This document shows, piece after piece, positions 23,930 through 34,240 of a DNA stretch of 64,000 nucleotides. Each line of letters opens with the position of its first letter. The first letter of the stretch is position 1. The DNA is from Torymus aiolomorphi (Eukaryota > Arthropoda > Insecta > Hymenoptera > Torymidae), in assembly GCA_036365515.1 (NCBI GenBank), contig CM070874.1, positions 23,734,209 to 23,798,208 on the forward strand, in the 5' to 3' direction. The notes under the pieces are model-generated. The model searched no databases, was not told where the DNA came from, and was given only the letters and a program-made list of their open reading frames with translations. The translations under genes were made by a program, and so were the position numbers.

Positions 23930-25690
23930 TGATCTAAGAAGCTTTTATATGTATTTTTTAAATTGTTTTTATCAGTCATTCGATTAATGTTATTCTTATT
24001 TATGTGAATGTGCATCATTTCTGAAAATAAACGATTATACTTATTACTTTATTTATCAATTATTCTAGCTTTTTTAAGGCCAATTTTATGTTTTATCTTT
24101 TTCCCATGTTCAGCTAATGCGGATTTTTCACTTTTATTCGCTATATCTCTTCTGGGTTCATTCAATCTAGTTTTGAATTGTCTACAGGATTGGCCTATAT
24201 AAGTAGCTTTACAATCAATACAGTCAATTTTATAAACAACATTACTAACATTTTCTTTCTTAGTTACATCTTTCCCTAACTTAATAATATTGCTTAGTTT
24301 GATTGTTGTTTTGTTGACCTGTTTTGAACCATATTTGTTAAGTGTATGTATAATTTCATTCGAAAAAGTTTGGATGTATGGTAGTGTTATTCACTTTTGG
24401 TATGATTGACGATATTATTTTCTGAGCCTATAGTAGTATTTTTTGAATTTTCTCTATGCTTAAGAATAATTAGACGTTTCATAATGGTTTTATTTATAAA
24501 ATTAATAGGGTAATCATTATTAGTTAAAAATTTTCTGATTAAGTTAAAATTTTTTTCATGAAATTGTTGTTCAGTATGTTTAATGACTTTATCAACTAAC
24601 ATAATGATGATACTTCTTTTTTGGGTGACAGAATGGTGAGAATTAAAATTTAAGTATCTCCCAGAAAAGGTGGGTTTTCTGTACCAGTTTGTTGATATAG
24701 ATTGATCACAATTTCTAATTAATTGCAAGTCCAAAAAACTAATCATCATGTTTTTTTTGTTTTTCTATAGTGAACTGTAAATTGCTGTAACTATTAAAGA
24801 CAGAAAGGGTGTAATCAACTTTCTTACTTGGTAAACATAAGATAATATCATCTACATGTCTGTAATAAAATGGTAATACAAAATGTAGTTTGTTGAGGCA
24901 ATCTAACTCTAGATCCTCCATAACAATATCGGCAAGTAATGGGCTTATCGGACTACCCATTGCACAACCAAATGTTTGCTGATAAAACTTCCCATTAAAT
25001 TTAAAAAAAAGTTTTTTGTAGAATAAATGAGATGCCATCAACAAACTCATCACATGATAACTTTATGTAATCTTTCAGATAATCCCATCTTCTTACAAGC
25101 GCTTTTTTAATTAATGATTGATCAACATTAGAAAATAAGCTTACAATATCTAAACTAACTATAACATAATCTTTTGGTAAGATAACATTCTTGAGTTTTT
25201 CTTTTAAGTCATAACTATTTTTTAAATAAGATTGCGATTTTATAAAATAAGTTGTACAAAGTTTGTTTAAAAATTTGGCAAGTTGACAGGTCGGCGATTT
25301 AATAGCTGATACAATGATTCTTAATGGATAATTTTCTTTGTGTACCTTAACTAGACCATGACATTTGGAGAGATTGAGAGTGCTTGTGTTTATATTGATG
25401 TTTTCATTTTCGAAAATACCTTTATCATTCCACTTTTTCAATAGTTTGTTGGTACAGTTATTGAGTTTTGTGAGAGATTTTTCTTCAATAGTTTATAATA
25501 TTTTTCATCAATAAGCGCTTATTCAACTCTCAAAACATAATTATCTTTTTCAATAACAACCGTAACATTGCCTTTGTGTGCTTTTGTGATAAGGAATTCC
25601 TTATGTTTTTTTCAGAATTGTTGAGTTTTGACAATATTATATTCCAGGGTTCTATCAATGTAACTAGAGTGTCTTTGTTTCTTTGTATAA
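23930..25690 (-). pseudogene. Penelope-like RT and GIY-YIG endonuclease, minus copy
   Basis: RT segments on the minus strand are 25441-25001 (KCHGLVKVHKENYPLRIIVS, SLDIVSLFSNV), 25053-24739 (GCAMGSPISPLLADIVMEDL, then YRHVDDIIL with the catalytic DD intact) and 24749-24387 (SFLDLQLIRN, NWYRKPTFSGRYLNFNSHHS). Frame changes fall in homopolymer runs near 25010-25050 and 24745-24760. Upstream (25690-25441) an interrupted frame resembles the PLE region with ITKAHKGNVTVVIEK. Downstream toward 23990, text like ATYIGQSC marks the GIY-YIG region, now frameshifted. Confidence 0.82.
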
Positions 25691-25769
25691 TTTAAAATCT
25701 TATTTAATAGTTTTTGTCGGATTTCATCATTATTTTTTCCATTATAATAAAAACTGTTTTCAATGTTTT

Positions 25770-27290
25770 TACAAAAATTGGAATGAGAAAGGTATTTTCG
25801 AATATGAAAAGATCAATATAAACACAAGCACTCTCAATCTCTCTAAATGTCATGGTCTAGTTAAGGAACACAAAGAAAATTATTCATTAAAAATCATTGT
25901 ATCAGCTATTAACTCGCCGACCTATCAACTTGCCAAATTTTTAAACAAATTTTGTACAACTTATTTTAATAAACGGCAATCTTATGTAAAAAATAGTTAT
26001 GACTTAAAAGAATAACTCAAGAATGTTATCTTACCAAAAGATTATGTTATAGTTACTTTTGATGTTGTAAGCGTATTTTCTACTGTTGATCAATCACTAA
26101 TTAGAAAAGCGCTTGTAAGAAGATGGGATTATCTCAAAGATTACATAAAGTTATCATGTGATGAGTTTGTTGATAGCATCTCATTTATTCTACATAACAC
26201 TTTTTTTCAATTTAATGGGAAGTTTTATCAGCAAATATTTGGTTGTGCAATGGGTAGTCCGATAAGCCCATTACTTGCCGATATTGTTATGGAGGATCTA
26301 GAGTTAGATTGCCTCAACAAACTACATTTTGAATTACCATTTTATTGCAGACATGTAGATAATATTATTTTATGTTTACCAAGTAACAAAGTTGATTACA
26401 CCCTTTCTGTCTTTAATAGTTATAGCAATTTATAGTTCACTATAGAAAAACAAAAAAACATAATGATTAGTTTTCTGGACTTGCAATTAATTAGAAATTG
26501 TGATCAATCTATATCAACAAACTGGTACAGAAAACCCACCTTTTCTGGAAGATACTTAAATTTTAATTCTCACCATTCTGTTACCCAAAAAAGAAGTATC
26601 ATCATTATGTTAGTTGATAAAGCCATTAAACAGACTAAACAACAATTTCATGAAAAAAATTTTAACTTAATCAGAAAATTTTTAACTAATAATGATTACC
26701 CTATTAATTTTAAAATAAAACCATTAAGAAACGTCTAATTATACTTAAGGATAGAGAAAATTCAAAAAATACTACTATAGGCTCAGAAAATAATATTGTC
26801 AATCATACCAAAAGGTCAATAACACTACCATACATCCAAAATTTTTCGATGAAATTACACATACACTTAACAAATATGGTTTTAAACAGGTCAACAAAAC
26901 AACGAACAAACTAAGCAATATTATTAAGTTAGCGAAAGATGTAACTAAGAAAGAAAATGTTAGTAATATTCTTTATAAAATTGACTGTACTGATTATAAA
27001 GCTACTTATATAGGCCAATCCTGTAGACGATTGAAAACTAGATTGAATGAACAGAGAAGGGATATTGCGAAAAAAAAGTGAAAAATCCGCATTGGCTGAA
27101 CATGTGAAAAAGACAACATAAAATTGACCTTGAAAACGCTAGAATAATTGATAAAGAAAGCAATAAGTATCATCGCCTATTTTCAGAAATGATGCTTATA
27201 CACATAAATGAGAATAACATTAATCGAATGACTGATACAAACAATTTAAAAAATACATATAAAAGCTTCTTAGATCAACTATCAATAGCA
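25770..27290 (+). pseudogene. Penelope-like RT and GIY-YIG endonuclease, plus copy
   Basis: It starts within the N-terminal part of RT (WNEKGIFEYEKININTSTLN). RT motifs are GCAMGSPISPLLADIVMEDL (GSPISPLLAD from about 26250) and a palm box reading CRHVDNIIL, where the second catalytic Asp of the DD pair is Asn. In-frame stops occur near 26013 and 26432. The GIY-YIG region near 26980-27060 (LYKIDCTDYKATYIGQSCRR) is followed by a frameshift. Inactive copy. Confidence 0.82.
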
Positions 27291-27882
27291 TAACTCAAGT
27301 GAATTCAGTAACGGATTTTTTACTTTAGTACATATACACACATAAACCAACACCAACTTGGATATAAATAACCGGCGAATTTCTCGAGCTCTCACAGTTA
27401 TTAATACATTAAGTATGATAGCTAAACTCTTGACGTATTTCCTTGTGAAATTTAAGAAAAAGAAATAGAAACGTACTAATAATAGTTCTCCGTTAACATA
27501 ATGTAAATGTGCGTGCGATATTATAAATGTAAGTTTGTTTAACATTTGAAGTATAAAGAAATTTCATGTGTTTTTTATTTTCATTAAAAATTGTGTTCAT
27601 TATTTTTTAGTGTCTTGATAAGGACTTCTTTAGGAAGTCAAAACATCGACACACAACAAATTGTGAATAAAGTTTAGATTGTTACACCACTCGAGTCTTG
27701 TTTCACTAAAAACAACCAACAATCACTCTAGTCTCTTAAATATATGTAAGTAAATATTTTTTGCTGTCAATAACTGCCCAAAAATCATAATTTTACTTAA
27801 ATTTGAGATTTTTTAGCAATTTTGGACTGTAAAAATATTTACTTAAATAATTTAGATACATACAACTCTTCAGCCAATAGTC

Positions 27883-28667
27883 TGTGACGGAGCGTCTCCG
27901 TCACTATTTGAACCTCGCGCCCCGGGGACCAGTATCGCGAGCGTCCACGCGCACGGGTGGCACTGCACGCCCGCACAGCCCCACCCAGGCGTTTGCGCTA
28001 ACGCTCGCCGCGTATAAAGTTGACTGCAGCAGACGGAGAAAGCTAGTTCGCTCAGGACAGCGGCGGGGTACTTCTCCCGCTTCGCAGATCTGAGCCCGTT
28101 ATTGCAGCAGGTACTTCTATGGCAAACTAAGCTTCTGGCGACGAGCATTCTCCCTACGCGGCGGCCGTATATTAATGGCACGACCGCGGGTACCGCCGGG
28201 TCACGCCGGAGAGGCCGCACGATCTTCTGGGTCTCTATCCACGATCGACGCGGCCGCGGGTACTGCCGGGCTGTTACCCCCCCCCCCCCACTCGCCCACG
28301 GGAACTGCCGGAGTGTAGTAGCGTACAAAAGTCGGGCCTTCAGCCCGCAATTAGGTTAAGTCGCGTTTAAATTTATTTAACATGTTCGATTATTATTATT
28401 AATATTTTTACTTTGTAATTCCGTTTAATCATAAATTATTTGCGAGTAATGAGTTGCTAATGCACCGGTTTATCGCTTATTGTTTCAGAACCATGAGTCA
28501 CCGTAGATCCACTACTGGGTGTACATAGTTATATATATTCCTATTTTTTTAGATAATAATGAATATATTCATTGATTCTACTTTTGTTCGATTCACTAAA
28601 CCCTTCCATCTTCCAGCTGACTCTGGTTTTACTCTAGAGCAATCGGCGGGAGATACTCACCGTTACA
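27883..28667 (+). repeat. 5' LTR of element C
   Basis: It starts TGTGACGG and ends CCGTTACA, an inverted terminal pair. It matches 33268-34175 with substitutions, indels and a TA expansion in the right copy. A TTGTTTCAG acceptor-like site lies near 28489. Confidence 0.82.
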
Positions 28668-28685
28668 TGACGCCCGAACAGTCGG
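28668..28685 (+). other. Primer-binding site of element C, tRNA-Lys-like
   Basis: TGACGCCCGAACAGTCGG follows the LTR directly. It resembles the tRNA-Lys(UUU) complement TGGCGCCCGAACAGGGAC with several mismatches. Confidence 0.55.
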
Positions 28686-28879
28686 ATTTTCGTAGCAAAT
28701 CATTAGTCGCAGGGAAACGTTTTAAGGGTACGACAGTACTATAAATAAAATTTAACCTATTCTACCGTACCGAACATTGATCGTACAGCTTAAAGCGCCG
28801 TGTCTACACTGACACACAAACACGTGTAAGCGCCTCATAACTAAAGTTTCAGGGATTTATAACTTGTCAGAGGGTGGGG

Positions 28880-29772
28880 AATTAGCGAGGAAGGCACAGT
28901 CGAGAGGCTAAGGCAAAGGCTGGTAACCCACGCAAGGGAAAATCCGAAAACCGTCGGAGGGAAACCAGAAGACCCAGACGACTACGACGAGGAAGAAGAC
29001 AAACTCCGAAACTGCCAACTCATCGACGATAATACGACACAAGAGCAACATATAAGGATGAACGTCACCATGACCGAACAGACAAGGGCAATCGAGCAGA
29101 TGAGGAAGTGGGAGCTCCACTCCGACGACAGAGACGCCTACAGTTTCCTCGAACGTCCGTAGGAACTGCAGACGGCGTACGGGTTCTCTGACGACCAAAT
29201 ATTCCAGGGTTTCGCGGAACTTCTACGCAACGACGCACAACTGTGGTACCGAAACACAGTAAAAACCGACTACCCTTAGGGAACTGAAGAAGAGCCTCCG
29301 AGACTATTACATACAACCAGGCGAGCTGCGCCATCTGGACAGGCTAATCCTGCAACGGCGTCAAACGCGGAACGAGCCAATCAAAGCATTCGTAATAGAT
29401 CTCTGCACGCTGATGCACCGCCACGGAGGATATAACCTCGAGAAGCAGCTAGATATGCTGTAGTATAACGCCAAAGCTGAATATCGACTGTACCTCAAAC
29501 GGAAAGAGATCATTTCCATGAATGAGCTCATACAAATGGGCCGGGAACTAGATGAGACACAGCGGCTAGTGGCAAAAAGAAACAACAGCCACCCAGCAGC
29601 GCCACCTTCAGCAGGAATCATGACCGTTACGGCGTATGATAGGCAGACGTGTTGCTGGCGATGTAAGCAGCGTGACCACAATCGATTCAACTGCAAGAAT
29701 GAGTCAAAGAAGTTCTGTTCGCGATGTGGGAAGGACGACGTGTTATCTCGAGACTGCAAATGTATGAGGTAG
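28880..29772 (+). pseudogene. gag: Element C gag
   Basis: Frame fragments show an N-terminal acidic segment (PEDPDDYDEEEDKLRNCQ) and a capsid-like region (GFSDDQIFQGFAELLRNDAQ, then LWYRNTVKTDYP). Near 29650-29760 are two zinc knuckles: CWRCKQRDHNRFNC (canonical CCHC) and CSRCGKDDVLSRDC with the His position lost. Stops at about 29161, 29278 and 29461 and frame changes make it non-functional. Confidence 0.75.
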
Positions 29773-29839
29773 GGAAACAGCAGGACACGGTGCCAAACAC
29801 AATCGAAAACCGATACTTCATCACAGTCAAGTAGGCGAA

Positions 29840-30170
29840 TTCATAGCAGAAGCACTGATCGACCCAGGAGCGGCTACATCATTCGTCAACCGAGAGATGG
29901 CGCAACGAGGCATCGATATAGGATGGCAAGAAGCAAACGAAGAATGGGCAGCAGGTCTAGCAGACGGTAGCAAATCATAGATAACAACCTGCGTTACCGG
30001 CAGAGTAGAGATCGATAAAACCGAGATCACACATAAATTTCTCGTAATGGATACTCTAGGACACCATATGATCCTAGGGATGGACATACTCCAGAATCTA
30101 AATATCCGACTCTACCTAAACGGTAAACTGCTGAGCCCAAAATCCGCTACCGGTAACCATGCTTCTGCGC
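29840..30170 (+). pseudogene. pol: Element C protease
   Basis: The sequence gives EALIDPGAATSFVNREM, with the aspartic protease D-P-G-A motif. An in-frame stop follows near 29977, then HKFLVMDTLGHHMILGMDIL, the expected second half of a retropepsin domain. Confidence 0.72.
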
Positions 30171-30189
30171 AATATCGTCACCTATAGAC

Positions 30190-31063
30190 TTCCAAGAATT
30201 AACAGCAGAACAAAAAGATAAGCTTAACAAGCTTATCGACAGGGCGAAAAAGCGTTTCGAAGCAGTGGCAGGCGTAACATCGATCACGAAGCATGAGATG
30301 CAACTGCAGAACCAGACCCCAATAAAGCTGAGATATCGACCGAGGAACCCAGCAATGCAAAAGATCATCAACGCCGAGGTGGAAAAGATGCTGGAAGAAG
30401 GGGTAACCAGTCGTCATCGCAAAGAAGAAAAACGGCAAATATCGGTTCGGTATCGATTTGAGACGAGTGAACAAGATATCAAAGAAGGACACATACCCCC
30501 TTCCGCAGGTCAACGCTACCCTAGATAAATAAAAAGGGGCCAAGTACATCTCCACAATCGATCTGAAAAACGGGTACTGGCAGGTGGCGCTGACAGAGGA
30601 GAGCCGCGCACTCACGGCATTCACTGTGGCGGGCAAAGGTTTATTCGAGTTCACAGTCATGCCATGTGGTCTTCACGCTGCTCCAGCAACATTCCAGAGG
30701 CTATTAGACCACGTCGTGACATCAGGGATGGCACCGCACGTCTTTGCCTACCTTAACGACATCGTGACCGTGGCAGACACATACGAACAGCACATGGAGA
30801 TCCTCGCCAACGTCTTCGATCACCTACAAGAAGCTAAGCTGCATCCAAACTGGAAGAAATGTCATTTCACATGCAAGCGCCTGCGATACCTTGGGCACAT
30901 CGTCGATAAGAACGGGCTACAAACGGATCCAGAGAAAGTTAGAGCCGTCACAGAACTAAAAGAACCACAGGGCGCTAAGCAACTGCGACGTTTCCTAGGA
31001 TTTGTGTCATGGTACAGGCGGTTCATAAAAGACGCCGCCAGACTAGCCTCCAACAGTCAATAG
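30190..31063 (+). pseudogene. pol: Element C reverse transcriptase
   Basis: Motifs are recognisable: PIKLRYRPRNPAMQKIINAE, YISTIDLKNGYWQVAL (different frame), ALTAFTVAGKGLFEFTVMPC and APATFQRLLDHV. The palm box reads AYLNDIVTV, so the first Asp of the DD pair is Asn. Thumb text (LRYLGHIVDKNGLQTDPEKV, LRRFLGFVSWYRRFIKDAA) follows to the stop at 31061. Frame changes occur near 30420 and 30530. Confidence 0.85.
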
Positions 31064-31473
31064 ACTACTAACAAAGAAGAGCAAATGGGAGTGGAGGAAG
31101 GCACAACAAATAGCGTTCGATCAACTTAAGGCGAGCCTAACACAGACACCGGTGCTAGCATGCCCTGATTGATCGAAACAATTCACGCTACAGACGGACA
31201 CAAGTCGCGAGGGCCTCGAAGCAGTACTCACGCAAGGAGAGGGGGACAACGAGCAAGTTATCGCCTATGCTAACCCTATGCTAACCCCTCAACAAGGCAG
31301 AACGCAACTACTCCGCCACGGAGTTGGAATCTTTGGCGGTAAAGTGGAGAGTGTGGAAGATGCGCGACTATCTGGAAGGATACCACTTTACCATCCTGAC
31401 AGACCATCAATCCCTTAAATGTAGCGGACATCAAACAAACCAATAGTTGTAAAAAATTATTATTGCCTTATTG

Positions 31474-31518
31474 CCAACGTTTCGGGAGCGTTTGTATACT
31501 CCCCTCCTCAGGGCATAG
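31474..31518 (-). ncRNA. Hammerhead-like motif, minus strand
   Basis: On the minus strand: CTGAGGA core (C-U-G-A-N-G-A), stem II GGGAG with CTCCC, then GAAACGTT. Stem I UGCC pairs with GGCA after the GUU cleavage triplet. Stem III would be the minimal, palindromic ACGU kind reported for PLE hammerheads. One extra G sits between the core and the best-paired stem II. Confidence 0.65.
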
Positions 31519-31557
31519 GCAATAGGATCGACCAACATGTTTAATTGATATTGTTTA

Positions 31558-31606
31558 CTATGCCCTGAGGAGGGGAGTATACAAACGCTCCCGAAACGTT
31601 GGCAAT
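31558..31606 (+). ncRNA. Hammerhead-like motif, plus strand
   Basis: Same motif as the minus-strand one, in the right arm: CTGAGGA at 31565-31571, stem II arms GGGAG and CTCCC, GAAAC at 31593-31597, GUU at 31598-31600. The two motifs point away from each other. Confidence 0.65.
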
Positions 31607-31829
31607 AAAGCAATAATAATTTTTTATAACTATTGGTTCTTTTGATGTCCGCTACCTTAATAAAATACATACAGCACGAACGTACACTCAACTATATCCC
31701 TTAAATGGTTGGACGGAATTGAAAACCCATCCGGCCGCCTGGCGAGATGGGCTATGGAGATCAGCAAGTGGGACTATAAAATCCAATATCGCTGAGGAGC
31801 CGAGAACACGATCGCAAACGCCCTCTCTC

Positions 31830-32640
31830 GACAACCCCTACCAACGTACGAGATAACAACTATGAAGTACGACTGGTACAAACGCACCCTGCAGGAAGTC
31901 GGAAAAACCCCACCAGCCACCCGGAGTTCTGCATACGAAACGGACAACTGTACCGACATATACCCTACTCCCTCGAATTCAATGATACCGACACGTCCGA
32001 AGAATGAAAACTTTGTATAGCGACCGAGCAACGAGAAAAAGTTCTTGCCGAACCACACAGTGCACCAAACGCAGGCCACCTGGGGATAGCTAAAACCCTC
32101 GCACGGCTATCACGTTTTTACTACTGGCCAAAAATGCAAAGCGACGCGACGAAATACGTAAGAAACTGCAACAGCTGTCAACGATTTAGGGTATAACAAA
32201 AGCAACCGACCGGGACGATGCACGCGACAAACGTGACGCAGCCATGGGAGATGGTGTCGACATACCTGTTCGGCCCGTTGCCTAGGTCAAAGATGGGCAG
32301 CGCACACCATCTGTCAGGTGATAAAGGATGTATGCCTCCACCACGGCTGCCCCCGCAGAATCGTAAGCGACAATAGACGGTAGTTCATAAGTAAAGAATT
32401 CAAGCAGCTACTTAAAGAACTGCACATAGAACACCGATGACCACCCTCATACACGCCGCAATGCTACCCAGTAGAACGCACGAACAGAATCATAAAGACG
32501 ATGGTGCGCCAGTACATCGACCGATCGCAGATGACGTGGGATTAGTACATACAAGAAAAAGCGTTCGCATATAACACAGTGCCGAGCGTCATGCCGTGCT
32601 CGCAAACCACCGGTGGCTGAACTCCCATCTAAGCCATGCC
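31830..32640 (+). pseudogene. pol: Element C integrase
   Basis: The zinc-domain text GHLGIAKTLARLSRFYYWPK and CNSCQRFRV is visible across frames at about 32075-32190. The core is suggested by QPWEMVSTYLFGPLPRSK near 32240, followed by scattered frame changes. No complete D, D, E set can be read. From about 32640 to 33130 basic, Pro/Arg-rich text follows with no recognised domain. Confidence 0.65.
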
Positions 32641-33129
32641 GGGGTGACGAAACACCGCGGAAGCCACTACCCCCCTCCCCACGACCAAGGACCAGGTTAG
32701 AGAAAGGGGGTAAGCCGCTCTGGCCACTAAGCCGACACGAGGCAGAAAAGCGCCGGTGGAGAAGGTCATGGCAGGAAGGAAAAAGGCGGAACAGAGGCAG
32801 TAGCAGAAGCAGCCAGCAACGACGCCGGAGCAATGGCGAGCGCCAGAGCCACCGGTCACTCCGACCTCAGCGGCACGCAGAGCAGTCATCGAGGTGTGGA
32901 ACAGGACTCCCAGCCGTACTCCTCCAACACTAAGCACCGTCACCCCCATCACGTCAACATCATCCTGGAAAAGGGCGGCATACCTCCCGTCCCCGCAGCC
33001 AGATTTAACATAGAGGGGAAGCGCAACATCAATGTTCTGCCAAAGATGAAGGTGCAGCTTCCTTAGGGGCTGGAGGTAAACGTCCTGGTGGGGGTGAAGA
33101 GGTACCGAGTGCGGATGGATGAGAGGAGA

Positions 33130-33267
33130 TGAGCGCTGCGGCTCAATCCAGAGACAGGCGAGGTGTCGAAGACCACAGAAACCACCATAAGTCTCGAATC
33201 AAATATACTTGCATTTTTTTTATGCGAAAGAGCGAGCCGATGTCTCGCTCACCGAAGTAGGGGGGGG
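33130..33267 (+). other. Element C polypurine tract region
   Basis: Ends in GTAGGGGGGGGGG immediately before the right LTR, as expected of a polypurine tract. Confidence 0.6.
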
Positions 33268-33994
33268 GGTGACGGAGCGCCTCCGTCACTATTTGAACCT
33301 CGCTTCCCGGGGACCAGTATGGCGAGCGTCCATGCGCACGAGTGTCACTACACGCACGTGCAGCCCCACCCAGGTGAACGCGCCGGCGCGCCGACGGCAC
33401 GCACGCGCAATTGACGCTCACCGAATATAAAAGCGACTGCAGCAACCGAAGCAAGCTAGTTCGCTCAGAGCAGCGGCGAGGTACTTCTCCCGCTTCCCAG
33501 TTCCGAGCTTGCTCTGCCAGCAGGTACATCTGTGGCTGAGTGAACTCCTGGCGACGAGCATTCTCCCTACGCCGCGGGGACTGCCGGGCGTAGGTTAACG
33601 GCACGAACAGGGGTACCGCCGGGTAAGGCCGGAGAGGAAATTCTGGGCCTCTATCCCCGATCGATGCGACCGCCGGTACTGCCGGATCATGATCGAGAAG
33701 GCCGCAGGGACCACTGGGCCTCCACACTCCGAACAACTGCGGGTACTGCCGGGCTGTTAGCCCCCACTCACCCGCGGGACCTGTCGAGGTGTAGTAGCGT
33801 GCGAAAGTCGAGCCTTCAGCCCGCAATTAGGATAAGCCGCGTTTAGATTTATTTAACGTGTTTGATTATTATTATTAATATTTTTACTTTGTAATTGCGT
33901 TTAATCATAAATTGTTTACGAGTAATGAGTTGCTAATGCACCGGTTTATCGGTTATTATTTCAGAACCAAGAGTCACCATAGATTCACTACTGC

Positions 33995-34054
<60 letters not shown>

Positions 34055-34175
34055 CAATTCTTTTAAATAATAATAAATATATTAATTGGTTCTACTTTTG
34101 TTCGATTCAGTAAACCCTTCCATCTCCCAACTGACCCAGGTTTTAATCTAGAGCATCCGGCGGAAAATATTCAAA
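33268..34175 (+). repeat. 3' LTR of element C, decayed end
   Basis: Matches 27883-28655. A (TA)n tract near 34000-34051 replaces a short TATATA in the left LTR. The last bases diverge, so the LTR end is lost. Confidence 0.8.
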
Positions 34176-34240
34176 AAAATGTTTTAAGAAGATAAATATC
34201 GATATTTGTTAATTTTGAGAAAAATTTTTTCATGGTTATA

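Larger units (their letters stand above)
23507..27704. mobile_element. Inverted pair of Penelope-like elements, 5' ends facing inwards
   Basis: The left copy runs on the minus strand and the right copy on the plus strand. Outer ends are inverted copies (AAACAAGACTCGAGTGG at 23507 and its complement ending at 27704). Homology runs inward to about 25490 and 25770. The copies differ by scattered substitutions and indels. Both encode Penelope-type RT followed by a GIY-YIG-like endonuclease region. The left copy extends further toward the element's 5' part. Confidence 0.85.
31421..31695. mobile_element. Short hairpin insert with two divergent hammerhead-like motifs
   Basis: The insert is about 275 bp. 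Its arms 31421-31516 and about 31560-31654 are inverted copies (GTAGCGGACATCAAA at the left, TTTGATGTCCGCTAC at the right). About 40 bases follow the right arm before the second ATCCCTTAAAT. Each arm carries a hammerhead-like core. Layout (inverted 3'-type segment, spacer, 3'-type segment plus a 40-base tail, 11-bp duplication) mirrors the PLE at 48-57 kb, so I read it as a very short PLE or PLE-mobilised element. Confidence 0.8.
31064..31830 (+). pseudogene. pol: Element C RNase H, split by an insertion
   Basis: The left half carries QTDTSREGLEAVLTQGEGD and reaches LTDHQSLK at 31420. The right half resumes with SLKWLDGIENPSGRLARWAM after 31696. The shared ATCCCTTAAAT (31410-31420 and 31696-31706) is a target duplication made by the insert between them. 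A stop near 31793 and earlier frame changes show the domain was decaying anyway. Confidence 0.82.
27883..34175 (+). mobile_element. Decayed Ty3-like LTR retrotransposon (element C)
   Basis: LTR-like copies at 27883 and 33268 share TGACGGAGCG-CTCCGTCAC starts and several hundred bases of diverged homology. The interior keeps recognisable gag, protease, RT, RNase H and integrase in that order, each with many stops or frame changes. A hairpin insert at about 31421-31695 interrupts RNase H. The right LTR end is decayed, so no target duplication can be called. Confidence 0.88.

Noticed and set aside
23570..27650. Hammerhead at the outer ends of the PLE pair
   Set aside because: The text CTTGATAAGG with a paired stem is at the right place, but the core departs from C-U-G-A-N-G-A and the GAAA is altered in the right copy, so it is at best degenerate.
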